This document shows positions 28,781 to 37,515 of a stretch of DNA of 64,000 nucleotides, one piece after another (position 1 is the first letter of the stretch; each line of letters opens with the position of its first letter). This DNA is from an uncultured Bacilli bacterium (lineage in GTDB: Bacteria; Bacillota_I; Bacilli_A; RFN20; CAG-826). The notes beneath the pieces were generated by a model. That model did not search any database. It worked only from the letters and a program-made list of their open reading frames with translations, and was not told where the DNA came from. A program made the position numbers and the translations under genes. The stretch spans positions 69,326-133,325 of the forward strand of contig CALVHN010000002.1 in assembly GCA_944327845.1 (NCBI GenBank), in the 5' to 3' direction.

Positions 28781-29911
28781 ATGATTTATTTTGATAATGC
28801 TTCAACAACTGTTCCTTATAAAGAAGTTTTAGATGTTTTTAATAAGGAATCAATAAATAATTTTGCTAATCCTTCTTCATTACATGCTTTAGGAATGAAA
28901 AATGATTTTAATATATTAAAAATTAAAAATAATATTTTGAAATTATTTAAATTATCTTCAAATACATATGATATTGTTTTTACAAGTGGAGCAACTGAAT
29001 CTAATAATTTAGCTTTAAGAGGATATTGCAATTTAAATAAAAATAAAGGAAAACATATAATTTCTACCTCGATTGAACATGAATCTATCCTTAATCCTTT
29101 AAAAAAATTAGAACAAGAAGGATTTAAAGTAACTTATTTAAAAGTTAATCAAGATGGTTTAATTGATCTTAATGAATTTAAAAATGCAATAACTAATGAA
29201 ACAATACTTGTTTCAATAATGGGCATAAATAATGAAGTTGGGAATATTTTAAATTGCGATGAAATCGCTAAAATCATTAAAAATTATCCTAAATGTAAAT
29301 TTCATTCGGACTTAGTTCAAGCAATTGGAAAAGAAAATATTAATTATTCAAATTTTGATATGTTTACTTTAACTTCTCATAAGATTCATGGATTAAAAGG
29401 AGTCGGAGCGTTAGTTTTTAAAAAGAATGTAAGAATTGAACCTATAATTTATGGTGGAGAACAACAAAATAATTTAAGAAGTGGAACAATTGATTATCCA
29501 AATATTGCTAGTTTTTATGAAGCTTTAAATATTACTTTAAGAAATCAAGAAAAGAATCATCTTAAAGTTAAAATGCTACATGATTATTTATATGATGAAC
29601 TTTTAAAAATTAACGAAATAGAACTTAATTCGAAAAAAGATTGGTCACCTTATATTATTTCTTTTTCTTTAAAAAATAAAAAAGCTAGTGTTTTAATAGA
29701 GGCTTTATCAAATGAAGAAATATATGTTAATGGTGTTAGTGCTTGTAATTCTAAAAAGAATGAACCTTCATATGTTTTAAAAACGTTTAATAAGAGCGAT
29801 TTCTTAGCATTAAATTCAATTAGAGTATCGTTAAGTGAATTTAATACTTTGGATGAAGGCAAAATATTTATTGAGAAGCTAATTAAAAATATTAACATCT
29901 TGAAAGGATAA
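28781..29911 (+). CDS. cysteine desulfurase (NifS/IscS family)
   Basis: A 376-residue PLP enzyme that takes sulfur from cysteine. It opens MIYFDNASTT. TSGATESNN is near 68-76, the PLP Lys is K201 in TSHKIHGLKG, and the active Cys is C322 in NGVSACNSKK. It lies between ezrA and thiI as in Bacillus-type genomes, where this paralogue (NifZ/IscS2) feeds sulfur to ThiI for 4-thiouridine in tRNA. The ThiI link is established for that arrangement and inferred here. Confidence 0.93.
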   Translation: MIYFDNASTTVPYKEVLDVFNKESINNFANPSSLHALGMKNDFNILKIKNNILKLFKLSSNTYDIVFTSGATESNNLALRGYCNLNKNKGKHIISTSIEHESILNPLKKLEQEGFKVTYLKVNQDGLIDLNEFKNAITNETILVSIMGINNEVGNILNCDEIAKIIKNYPKCKFHSDLVQAIGKENINYSNFDMFTLTSHKIHGLKGVGALVFKKNVRIEPIIYGGEQQNNLRSGTIDYPNIASFYEALNITLRNQEKNHLKVKMLHDYLYDELLKINEIELNSKKDWSPYIISFSLKNKKASVLIEALSNEEIYVNGVSACNSKKNEPSYVLKTFNKSDFLALNSIRVSLSEFNTLDEGKIFIEKLIKNINILKG

Positions 29912-29917
29912 AAAACT

Positions 29918-31090
29918 ATGGATTTCAATACTATTATTATTAGATTTGGCGAATTATCAACAAAAGGAAAGAATAAAAAAGATTTTATTTTTACTCTTGC
30001 TCGAAGTATTAAAAGACATTTAATAGATTATCAAGATTTATATGAAATGAAAATTAATCACGATCATATTTATCTTAATTTAAAAGAAAAAAACCTTGAT
30101 TTAGCAGAGATTTTAAAAAATATACAAGGAATGTATTCTTTTTCTTTAGCGTTAAAAGTTGAAGATGCGGAATTAGAAAATATTAATTCAATTATTCTTG
30201 AACAAATAAAAAAAGAAGAAGGTAAAACTTTTAAAGTACATGCTCGTAGAATTGATAAATCTTATCCTTATATTAGTGATGATATAAATCGAGAAGTAGC
30301 ATCAAATATTTTAAAAAATACCGATTTAAGAGTTGATGTTCATAATCCTGATATTTTAATTTCAATTGAGATAAGAACTGATGGAGCTTATATTTTTACT
30401 CAAACCATTAAAGGAATTGGTGGTTATCCTGAAGGATCAATTGGTAAATGTATGATGATGTTAAGTGGAGGAATTGATTCTCCTGTTGCTAGTTACTTAT
30501 TAATGAGAAGAGGAGTTGAGCTTTCCTTTATTCATTTTGCTTCTCCTCCATATACAAATAGTGGTGTAATTAATAAACTTGAAGATATTTTAACTACATT
30601 AAACGATTATCAAACAAAGATTAATCTTTATATTATTCCTTTTACTAAAATTCAAGAAAAAATCTATGAAGTTAGTGAAAAAGGTTATCAAGTTACAATT
30701 ATGAGACGAATGATGTACCGAATTGCTGCTCGTTTAGCTAAATATAAAAATATTACCTGCATTGCAAATGGAGAATCTATTGGCCAAGTTGCTTCCCAAA
30801 CTTTAGATTCGATGTATGTAATTAATAAAGTAATAGATTTACCAGTTATTAGACCTTTAGCAACATATGATAAAAACGATATTATTTCTATTTCTAAAAA
30901 GATTAATACTTATGATATATCAATAAGACCTTATGTTGATTGTTGTACAATTTTCCCTGTTTTAGAACCAAAAACCTCGCCAAAAGACAAAATTTGTAAT
31001 TTAATTGAATCTAAAGCGGATTTTGATTCTTTAATCGATGAAGCTTTAACAAACTATGAACATAAAGTCTTTAAAAAAGATTATAAATAG
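29918..31090 (+). CDS. thiI: tRNA 4-thiouridine synthetase ThiI
   Basis: A 390-residue enzyme that adenylates U8 of tRNA and transfers sulfur to it. The N-terminal ferredoxin-like/THUMP region (RFGELSTKGKNKKDF at 9-23, HARRIDKSYP near 108) is followed by the PP-loop SGGIDSPV at 183-190. Conserved Cys residues stand at 342-343 (VDCCTIFPV). There is no rhodanese domain, as in Firmicutes; sulfur must come from the upstream desulfurase, 6 bases away. Confidence 0.95.
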   Translation: MDFNTIIIRFGELSTKGKNKKDFIFTLARSIKRHLIDYQDLYEMKINHDHIYLNLKEKNLDLAEILKNIQGMYSFSLALKVEDAELENINSIILEQIKKEEGKTFKVHARRIDKSYPYISDDINREVASNILKNTDLRVDVHNPDILISIEIRTDGAYIFTQTIKGIGGYPEGSIGKCMMMLSGGIDSPVASYLLMRRGVELSFIHFASPPYTNSGVINKLEDILTTLNDYQTKINLYIIPFTKIQEKIYEVSEKGYQVTIMRRMMYRIAARLAKYKNITCIANGESIGQVASQTLDSMYVINKVIDLPVIRPLATYDKNDIISISKKINTYDISIRPYVDCCTIFPVLEPKTSPKDKICNLIESKADFDSLIDEALTNYEHKVFKKDYK

Positions 31091-31169
31091 TTAAAAACCT
31101 AGTGTTTTTCCACTTTAAATTTATATTTATATAAAAGATAAATATTTTTTAGTTTATAAAAACTAATCT

Positions 31170-31550
31170 TCATTGATTAATTTTTTTAATCAATTCGTTT
31201 TTTAAATCTGGTAATTTTTTGCTATCCCACTCTAATTTAATCCCATCTTCTTCAAGAAGAGATGCATAGCATATAGAAGTATCTTTATTAAAATAATCTT
31301 TTTTCTTTTTTGAAATAAAAAAAACAAATTCTAATTTATTTTCTTTAAAGTTAAATTTTTTTAAAAATTCATAGAATGTTTCTAAATCAAAACTTTTTGT
31401 AATGTCCTTATAATCTTTACTATTAATAATTTGAAATAAGTATGTATCTTTATTAGCATGTAATGCTTCAGAAAATACTTTTTCTAATAAAAAAATGTTA
31501 TTATCAGTGATTGAAGAACCTGTATTAGGTATTGTTATATGTTTTCTCAT
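31170..31550 (-). CDS. hypothetical protein, possibly leaderless
   Basis: A 126-residue Lys-rich protein if it starts at ATG 31550; an in-frame ATG at 31565 would add five residues. No signal, membrane segment or known motif is seen. I prefer ATG 31550 because TATAAT lies exactly 6 bases before it on the minus strand and no ribosome site exists, which suggests a leaderless mRNA. It ends in TGA, a rare stop in this window. A short hairpin, TTAGTTT/AAACTAA, lies just downstream near 31150-31167. Confidence 0.5.
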   Translation of the reverse strand: MRKHITIPNTGSSITDNNIFLLEKVFSEALHANKDTYLFQIINSKDYKDITKSFDLETFYEFLKKFNFKENKLEFVFFISKKKKDYFNKDTSICYASLLEEDGIKLEWDSKKLPDLKNELIKKINQ

Positions 31551-31663
31551 AAAATTATTATACATCGTTCTTTTTATAAAAAAAAGAAAGATTTATAAGT
31601 AAAATTAATTAGATTAAAAGATCAAAATAAGGAAAAAATCAATAAATATATATAAAATCTAAT

Positions 31664-31690
31664 AAAAAAACACCAAGTTTCCTTGGTGCT
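31664..31690 (-). terminator. rho-independent terminator of infC-rpmI-rplT
   Basis: Minus-strand CACCAAG, a GAAA tetraloop and CTTGGTG (31688-31671) are followed by T7 and a T-rich tail, 17 bases after the rplT stop. Confidence 0.92.
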
Positions 31691-31706
31691 TTTAGATTTT
31701 TAATTA

Positions 31707-32057
31707 CTATAAAGCTTTTTTAGCAATTTCAACTAATTGAGCGAAACCCTTTTCATCATGAATTGCGATTTCACTTAACATTTTTCTATTTAAATCAATA
31801 TGAGCAACTTTTAAACCGTGCATGAATTTAGAATATGAAATATCGTTAATTCTGCAAGCTGCGTTGATTCTTTTAATCCAAAGCTTTCTAAAATCTCTTT
31901 TAATGTTTCTACGATCAATATAAGCGTACATATGTGAACGCATTACTTGTTCGTGAGCGGTTTTATATAAAGCGTGTTTACTTCCGAAGTAACCTTTAGC
32001 TTGTTTTAAAACTTTTTTTCTTCTTAAATGTGTTGTATTTCCACCTTTTACTCTCAT
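31707..32057 (-). CDS. rplT: 50S ribosomal protein L20
   Basis: A 116-residue, strongly basic ribosomal protein of normal length. It begins [20 protein letters not shown] and contains the family segments [19 protein letters not shown] and [11 protein letters not shown]. It is needed for early 50S assembly and represses its own operon by binding the infC leader. Ribosome site AGGAGG, last gene of the operon. Confidence 0.97.
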   Translation of the reverse strand: MRVKGGNTTHLRRKKVLKQAKGYFGSKHALYKTAHEQVMRSHMYAYIDRRNIKRDFRKLWIKRINAACRINDISYSKFMHGLKVAHIDLNRKMLSEIAIHDEKGFAQLVEIAKKAL

Positions 32058-32075
32058 ATAAAGTTACCTCCTAAA

Positions 32076-32270
32076 TTATTGTTGAATGAGATATTTAAGT
32101 CTCTTCATATCTGAAGAAGAAACAATAGTTGCTTTTCTTAAATGTCTTTTTTGCTTATGTGTTTTAAATGGTGCACGGTGTGAAACATAAGCATGATGTC
32201 TTTTTACTTTACCGCTTCCAGTAACTTTAATTCTTTTTGTTAAAGCTTTCTTTGACTTCATTTTTGGCAT
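32076..32270 (-). CDS. rpmI: 50S ribosomal protein L35
   Basis: A 64-residue basic protein beginning [20 protein letters not shown] and continuing [14 protein letters not shown], typical of L35. Ribosome site AAGGAG. It lies 18 bases before rplT in the classic infC-rpmI-rplT order. Confidence 0.97.
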   Translation of the reverse strand: MPKMKSKKALTKRIKVTGSGKVKRHHAYVSHRAPFKTHKQKRHLRKATIVSSSDMKRLKYLIQQ

Positions 32271-32291
32271 AGATTACTTCTCCTTTACTTT

Positions 32292-32858
32292 TTATTTTTT
32301 TACTTTACTTGCAAGTGTACAAGTAAGCCATTTACCATCGAGAACTGGTTGTTTCTCGATAATTCCATTTTCACTAACGTAGCTAAGAAATTTTTTTAAT
32401 ACTTCTTCACCAATTTCAGGATGAGTTAATTCTCTTCCCTTGAATTTAACGCCGACTTTTACTTTGTTTCCTTCTTGTAAGAACTTATTACAAGCCTTAA
32501 CTTTTGTTTGGATATCATGTTCTCCAATTTTTGGAGACAATTGAATCTCCTTAGTTTCAATAATTTTTTGGTTTTTCTTGGCTTCTTTAGCTTTCTTTTG
32601 CTTTTGGAAGCGATATTTACCATAATTTACTATTTTACAAACTGGTGGTTTGGCATTAGGACTGACACAAATTAAGTCTAAGTCTCTATCTCTTGCTTCA
32701 TATAAAGCTTTTTGAGAAGACATTACTCCTAATTTTTCTCCATCTGGTCCAATTAATAAGACTTCATTGAAACGTATTCTTTCGTTAACAAGTTCACCAT
32801 CGTATTTATCACGACGGCTTTTTTCAAACTGCTGTGGATTCATCAAACGTGGGTTAAT
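32292..32858 (-). CDS. infC: translation initiation factor IF-3, AUU start
   Basis: A 188-residue factor that binds the 30S subunit and proofreads start codons. The body is typical: VNERIRFNEVLLIGPDGE, LDLICVSPNAKPPVCKIVNYGKYRF near 62-86, and a C-terminal domain with KFKGRELTHPEIG. I place the start at ATT 32858, because AGGAGG at 32873-32868 is 9 bases before it; the in-frame TTG 32846 and ATG 32843 are 21 and 24 bases away, too far. An AUU start in infC is known to let IF-3 limit its own synthesis. It is preceded by an L20-type attenuator. Confidence 0.93.
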   Translation of the reverse strand: MNPRLMNPQQFEKSRRDKYDGELVNERIRFNEVLLIGPDGEKLGVMSSQKALYEARDRDLDLICVSPNAKPPVCKIVNYGKYRFQKQKKAKEAKKNQKIIETKEIQLSPKIGEHDIQTKVKACNKFLQEGNKVKVGVKFKGRELTHPEIGEEVLKKFLSYVSENGIIEKQPVLDGKWLTCTLASKVKK

Positions 32859-32890
32859 AAATCAATTCCTCCTAAAATAATGTAAATAAG

Positions 32891-32926
32891 TTAAATAAAA
32901 ATAAAACGGACGTATTTACGTCCGTT
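32891..32926 (-). terminator. attenuator terminator in the infC leader
   Basis: A perfect palindrome, AACGGACGTA/TACGTCCGTT (32905-32926), is followed on the minus strand by a T-rich tail (TTATTTTTATTT), about 35 bases before the infC start region. It is clearly before the genes, so it must be a conditional terminator. Its CGGACG arm can pair with CGTCCG farther upstream. Confidence 0.85.
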
Positions 32927-33025
32927 ATCATTAATAAGTTTAAAGATAAACAATATTTCTTTGTAGCTTATTTACCAATTAACTTTGTTAATCTGGTGAG
33001 AGCGGACGCTTTCTTTCTACGTGCT
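32927..33025 (-). ncRNA. L20-type leader RNA (antiterminator region)
   Basis: Leader between the promoter and the attenuator. AGCGTCCGCT (33010-33001) can pair with the terminator arm CGGACG to form an antiterminator, and ACCA..TTAAC/GTTAA-TTGGT forms an internal stem. This is the design of the Bacillus L20 leader, in which L20 binding favours the terminator. The pairing is read from sequence; the ligand follows from the family. Confidence 0.75.
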
Positions 33026-33030
33026 TATAC

Positions 33031-33059
33031 AATTTATATTTTTAAAATCTAGTTGTCAA
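33031..33059 (-). promoter_or_regulatory. infC operon promoter
   Basis: Minus-strand TTGACA (33059-33054), 17 bases, TAAATT (33036-33031): consensus -35 and good spacing, directly before the L20-type leader. Confidence 0.78.
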
Positions 33060-33138
33060 TCTTTTTTTATTGAATTTTACTTTCGATTAATCGTTTTAAA
33101 TTTAAAAAACGATGTTATCTAAATAAAAGATAAATTAT

Positions 33139-33166
33139 TTGTTTAATTTTTAAAATAAACTAGAAT
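33139..33166 (+). promoter_or_regulatory. probable pepC promoter
   Basis: TTGTTT, 16 bases, TAGAAT, ending 30 bases before the pepC ATG; moderate match to sigma-A boxes. Confidence 0.45.
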
Positions 33167-33196
33167 ATATTTTATTGATTTAAGGGGGTTTTAATT

Positions 33197-34606
33197 ATGG
33201 AAAAAGTTATTGATTTAAAAGATTTAAAAAGTTTTGAAAAACAATATGATTCTGAAAAAATATTTCGTGTTTCTAGCAATTCAGTTAAAAAGAATGGCGT
33301 ATTTAATGCTTCTTATAATGATACTATTTTAAATTCTGTAGATGATGTTTATTCAAATGAAGTTAAAGATATTGGAAAAATTACTGATCAAAAACAATCT
33401 GGAAGATGCTGGATGTATGCTGGCTTTAATGTTTTAAGAAATATTGTTGCTAAAACATTAAAAGTAAAAGATTTTGAATTTTCTGAATCATATTTATTCT
33501 TTTATGATAAGTTAGAAAAAGCAAATTATACTTTAGAGCTTGTTTTAGAAAATTTAGATGAAGAAGTAGATTCAAGAAAGATGAGCTTTATTCTTTCTCA
33601 AGGTCCTTCACAAGATGGTGGTTTTTGGCACTATTTCAAAAATCTTGTTGAAAAATATGGTGTTGTTCCAGCTAGTGCAATGAAAGAAACTTCCGCTTGT
33701 AAAAATTCGATGGAGATGGATGAAATCTTAGAAAATTTAATGGCAAAAGATATTGCTTTAATTCGTAATTTGCATCAAAAAGGTGAATCAATTAATAATT
33801 TAAGAGCTAAAAAAGAGATAATGCTTCAAGAAATTTATAATGTATTAGTTATTTGCTTAGGGAAACCTGTTGATTCTTTTGTCTTTGAATATAATGAAGA
33901 AGGAAGTGAAGATACTAAAAAAGATAAAGAAAAAGAGAATGAAGAAAAAGAAAATAATAATAAAGAGGAGAAAAAAGATACATTTAAACATTTAGAATCT
34001 ACTCCTTTAAAATTTTATGAAGATTATATTAAAGAAGATTTATCAAATTATGTTGTTTTAACAAATTACCCTTCAGAAAAGCTACCTTTTAATAAACTTT
34101 ATCAAAGTGAAATGAATAATAATGTTTATGAAAAACCATTAGGTAGATTAATTAATTTAGATATTGAATTAATTAAGAAATTTGCGATTGCATCAATTAA
34201 AGATAATTCACCAATGTGGTTTGCGTGTGATGTTGGAGCTTTTAATATGAGAAAAGAAGGATACTTAGTTAAAGGTTTACTTGATATTGATGCAACATTT
34301 AATACTTCTTTTGATTTTGATAAAACAGATCGTGTTTTATATCAAGCAAGCAGTGCAAATCATGCTATGACTTTAGTTGGTGTTAATTTAGTTAATGATA
34401 AACCAAATAGATGGAAAATCATGAACTCTTGGGGTGATGATTATGGACTTAAGGGTTACTTAATGATGAATGATGAATGGTTCAATGAATATGTTTATGA
34501 AGTTGTTCTTAATAAAAAATATTTAACTAAAGAAATAGTTGATTTATTAGATACTGAACCAACAATTCTTCCATATTATTCACCATTTGGAAAGAAGTGC
34601 GATTAA
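33197..34606 (+). CDS. pepC: aminopeptidase C (bleomycin hydrolase family)
   Basis: A 469-residue cytoplasmic cysteine aminopeptidase. The catalytic Cys is C71 in DQKQSGRCWMYAG (with the oxyanion Gln before it), His is in SSANHAMTLVGV near 394, and Asn in KIMNSWGDDYG near 416. The family usually forms hexamers that trim peptides inside a cage. A highly charged Glu/Lys/Asn-rich insert sits at about 235-267, between the two halves, and is probably a disordered loop. A strong AAGGGGG ribosome site precedes ATG. It is single-gene, closed by a terminator at 34645. Confidence 0.95.
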   Translation: MEKVIDLKDLKSFEKQYDSEKIFRVSSNSVKKNGVFNASYNDTILNSVDDVYSNEVKDIGKITDQKQSGRCWMYAGFNVLRNIVAKTLKVKDFEFSESYLFFYDKLEKANYTLELVLENLDEEVDSRKMSFILSQGPSQDGGFWHYFKNLVEKYGVVPASAMKETSACKNSMEMDEILENLMAKDIALIRNLHQKGESINNLRAKKEIMLQEIYNVLVICLGKPVDSFVFEYNEEGSEDTKKDKEKENEEKENNNKEEKKDTFKHLESTPLKFYEDYIKEDLSNYVVLTNYPSEKLPFNKLYQSEMNNNVYEKPLGRLINLDIELIKKFAIASIKDNSPMWFACDVGAFNMRKEGYLVKGLLDIDATFNTSFDFDKTDRVLYQASSANHAMTLVGVNLVNDKPNRWKIMNSWGDDYGLKGYLMMNDEWFNEYVYEVVLNKKYLTKEIVDLLDTEPTILPYYSPFGKKCD

Positions 34607-34644
34607 GTAAAAAACTATTGTTTTGCAAGGTTTTTTAAAAAAAT

Positions 34645-34680
34645 AGGCTTAATTTTTGTTATATTTAAGCCTTTTATTTT
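34645..34680 (+). terminator. terminator of pepC
   Basis: AGGCTTAA and TTAAGCCT arms (34645-34652, 34665-34672) with a 12-base loop, followed by TTTATTTTTG. Confidence 0.8.
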
Positions 34681-34779
34681 TGAATTTTTAATTATTATTT
34701 TTTAACTTTTAATTAATAAAAAAATAATATTTTATTAAAACTTATTCATATATAATAATTAAAGTTTATAGGTAGTATT

Positions 34780-35460
34780 ATGAAGAAAGCAATTGTATTT
34801 GATTTTGATGGAACATTAGCAAGTTCATTTCCTCTTATTGAAAATGGACTTGTTGAAGCTTGTAAAAAGTTTAGATATAAAGAATTTTCTAAAGAAGAAT
34901 ATGCCCGTTTATATGGTCCAAATGAACTTGGAGTTGTTAGAAAAATTGTCCATAAAGATGATGTAAAAGATGCTTTTATGGATTATTTAAAAATATATGA
35001 AAGAGTTCATGATGATTATATTAAAGATTTTATTTACCCTGAATTTCATACACTTTTAAAGAAATTAAAGGAACTTAATTTTAAAGTTTATCTTTTAACT
35101 GGAAGATGTTTAGAAACTACCATGATTTCTTTAATAAAAATTAAAGATAAGAATGGAATTTCAAGCATTAATTATTTTGATGATATTTATACTGGTTCTC
35201 CTAGTGGTCCGGTTAAAGTAAATTTACTTAAAAAATTAATGAAACAGCATAAATTAAATCCAGATGAATTAGTATATATTGGTGATTCAAAGCAAGATAT
35301 CACTCAATGCAATAAGGCTAATGTCGATATTATATCTGTCGCATATAATCGTTTAGAACTTTATGATTCTTTAAATGGAATGAATCCTAATAGAGTCGCT
35401 AAAGACTATAATGAATTTATTTTTTTATTAGAAGAAATGATAAAAAAAGAGCTAAGATAG
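34780..35460 (+). CDS. HAD-family phosphatase, phosphoglycolate phosphatase-like
   Basis: A 226-residue HAD hydrolase. Motif I is VFDFDGTLASSF (Asp nucleophile at 8), motif II LLTGR near 107, and motif III/IV YIGDSKQDI near 167. The cap region follows motif I as in the PGP/PGMB subgroup. It dephosphorylates a small phosphate ester; the substrate is unknown. A TATAAT is visible near 34753. Its last codons form the left arm of a hairpin that follows. Confidence 0.85.
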   Translation: MKKAIVFDFDGTLASSFPLIENGLVEACKKFRYKEFSKEEYARLYGPNELGVVRKIVHKDDVKDAFMDYLKIYERVHDDYIKDFIYPEFHTLLKKLKELNFKVYLLTGRCLETTMISLIKIKDKNGISSINYFDDIYTGSPSGPVKVNLLKKLMKQHKLNPDELVYIGDSKQDITQCNKANVDIISVAYNRLELYDSLNGMNPNRVAKDYNEFIFLLEEMIKKELR

Positions 35461-35471
35461 TTTATCTTAGC
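35451..35471 (+). terminator. hairpin overlapping the end of the HAD gene
   Basis: GCTAAGATA and TATCTTAGC are perfect 9-bp arms with a 3-base loop. The left arm is the last coding segment and stop. A T-run follows only after CCCATA, and tRNA-Arg converges from the other side, so the hairpin may serve both directions. Confidence 0.55.
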
Positions 35472-35486
35472 CCATATTTTTAAATT

Positions 35487-35563
35487 TGGTGATCCTAAAG
35501 CGACTCGAACGCTTGACCCACAGCTTAGAAGGCTGTTGCTCTATCCAACTGAGCTATAGGACC
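35487..35563 (-). tRNA. tRNA-Arg(TCT)
   Basis: 77 bases with encoded CCA on the minus strand. It begins GGTCCTATAGCTCAG; the anticodon stem ACAGC/GCTGT holds CTTCTAA, anticodon TCT, reading AGA, the main Arg codon here. Confidence 0.95.
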
Positions 35564-35573
35564 AGTGCTAATG

Positions 35574-35602
35574 ATAATACCACTAAATTCATTTATGAGC
35601 AA
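35574..35602 (-). promoter_or_regulatory. tRNA-Arg promoter
   Basis: Minus-strand TTGCTC (35602-35597), 17 bases, TATTAT (35579-35574), 10 bases before the tRNA 5' end. Confidence 0.65.
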
Positions 35603-35712
35603 TAAAATAATTTTTGAAACAAGTTAAATATATTAAAATATAAAGAAATAGTTTAATGTCTATTGACTATTTTTTATAATTATTTATCTTTTTGAAGTTT
35701 AAGGAGTGAGTT

Positions 35713-37356
35713 ATGGAACTTAAGGAACAATTAATTGAATTATTAAAAAAAGTATTACATGAAGAATTAAATGTGTTGGATCATGATGATTTAATTATGA
35801 TTGAAATACCAAAAGAAACAATACATGGGGATTATTCAACTAATATTGCTTTAAGACTTACTAAAATTTTACATTCTAATCCTAAAGATATCGCATTAAA
35901 AATAAGTGAAGGATTAAAAAAAGATAGTTTAATTAAGAATGTTGAAATTGCTGGTCCTGGCTTTATTAATTTATTTTTAAATCATGAATCCTTAGGTAAT
36001 TTAATTAATGATATTTTATTAATGGATGAGAAATATGGTTCCTCAAACTTTGGAAATAATGAAAAAATAATGGTTGAATATGTTTCAGCTAATCCAACTG
36101 GAGATTTACATTTAGGTCATGCTCGTGGAGCGGCATATGGTGATTCCTTAACTAGAGTTTTAAAATTTGAAGGATATGATGTTTTAAGGGAATATTACGT
36201 AAATGATGCCGGAAATCAAATTGATGTATTAGGTTTATCTTTATATGAAAGATATAAAGAAGCTTTAAATTTACCTTTTGATCTTGAAAAAATTGGTTAT
36301 CAAGGGAAAGATGTTAAAGAATTAGCAAAACAAATTGTTAATGAAATCGGCGATAAATATGTTAATGATAATTCAAAAGAAAGATTTAATTACTTTAAAA
36401 AAGTCGGAACTAAATTAGAATTAGATAAAATTAAAAAAGATTTAGATTTATATCGCGTTAGCTTTGATCATTATCAATCCGAGCTTGAAATGTATAGTAG
36501 TGGCAAAGTTGAAAATGCATTAAAAGTATTAAAAGAATCAAAATACACCTATGAATTAGATGGTGCATTGTGGTTAAAAACTACTGAATTTGGCGATGAT
36601 AAAGATCGTGTTTTAGTTAAAAAAGATGGAAGTTACACCTATTTATTACCAGATATTGCTTATCATAAAGACAAATTTGATCGCGGATATAACAATTTAT
36701 TAGATATTTTAGGTGCAGACCATCACGGATATACAACAAGACTTAGAACAGGACTTGAAGTTTTAGGCTATGATTCATCTAAACTTAATTTTGCAATGAT
36801 TCAAATTGTTAGATTAATGGAAAATGGAGAAGAAGTCAAAATGTCTAAAAGGACAGGAAATGCTGTAACGATTCGTGAACTTTGTGATGATGTTGGAGTT
36901 GATGTTGCACGTTATTTCTTTGTCTCAAAACCAATTGTTTCTCATTTAGATTTTGATTTAAATTTAGCTAGAAAGAATTCTAGTGACAATCCAATTTATT
37001 ATATTCAATATGCTTATGCTAGATGCTGTTCTATTCTTACAAAATCAAACTATAAAGAAAAAAGATCTAGTTCTTATGAATTATTAGAACTTGAAAAAGA
37101 GAAAAGTATGTTAAAACATCTTGGAGATTTTAAAGAAACTTTAATTGAAGTTTGTAAGCATAAAGAAGTTAATATTCTTACAAATTATATTTATAAATTA
37201 GCTCAAATTTTCCATAGTTATTATAATGATACAAGAATTATCGATGAAACTGATTTAAATAAATCTAATCAAAGAATGGACTTAATAAAAAGCGTTTCTA
37301 TCGTCTTAAAAAATGCGCTAAATCTTCTTGGAATTGAAGCAAAAAAAGTAATGTAA
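35713..37356 (+). CDS. argS: arginyl-tRNA synthetase
   Basis: A 547-residue class I synthetase that charges tRNA-Arg. The N-terminal Add-1 domain (about 1-110) is followed by the HIGH motif in VSANPTGDLHLGHARGAA near 126-143. The KMSK-type motif is EEVKMSKRTGNAVT near 374-387. A C-terminal DALR-type helical anticodon domain follows. Ribosome site AAGGAG before ATG; a possible promoter TTGACT-N16-TATCTT lies upstream. tRNA-Arg is divergent next to it. It ends at a strong terminator. Confidence 0.96.
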   Translation: MELKEQLIELLKKVLHEELNVLDHDDLIMIEIPKETIHGDYSTNIALRLTKILHSNPKDIALKISEGLKKDSLIKNVEIAGPGFINLFLNHESLGNLINDILLMDEKYGSSNFGNNEKIMVEYVSANPTGDLHLGHARGAAYGDSLTRVLKFEGYDVLREYYVNDAGNQIDVLGLSLYERYKEALNLPFDLEKIGYQGKDVKELAKQIVNEIGDKYVNDNSKERFNYFKKVGTKLELDKIKKDLDLYRVSFDHYQSELEMYSSGKVENALKVLKESKYTYELDGALWLKTTEFGDDKDRVLVKKDGSYTYLLPDIAYHKDKFDRGYNNLLDILGADHHGYTTRLRTGLEVLGYDSSKLNFAMIQIVRLMENGEEVKMSKRTGNAVTIRELCDDVGVDVARYFFVSKPIVSHLDFDLNLARKNSSDNPIYYIQYAYARCCSILTKSNYKEKRSSSYELLELEKEKSMLKHLGDFKETLIEVCKHKEVNILTNYIYKLAQIFHSYYNDTRIIDETDLNKSNQRMDLIKSVSIVLKNALNLLGIEAKKVM

Positions 37357-37383
37357 ATATTACATGAAAAAATATTGAAAAAA

Positions 37384-37406
37384 GCTCGATGCCATCGAGC
37401 ATTTTT
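37384..37406 (+). terminator. rho-independent terminator of argS
   Basis: GCTCGAT, GCC loop, ATCGAGC, then ATTTTT, 27 bases after the argS stop. Confidence 0.9.
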
Positions 37407-37515
37407 CATATATTGAATTTTTTAAAAAAAATGCTTTATTTTTGCTTTTAAATATTATAATATTTTTAAGATTTTTAGAAGAACTTTACTTCTATTTCAT
37501 GGAGGGTTTCAAGAA

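Noticed and set aside
35571-35712. T-box riboswitch upstream of argS
   Set aside because: The gap is short and has no T-box sequence, specifier stem or terminator; only a promoter and ribosome site are visible.
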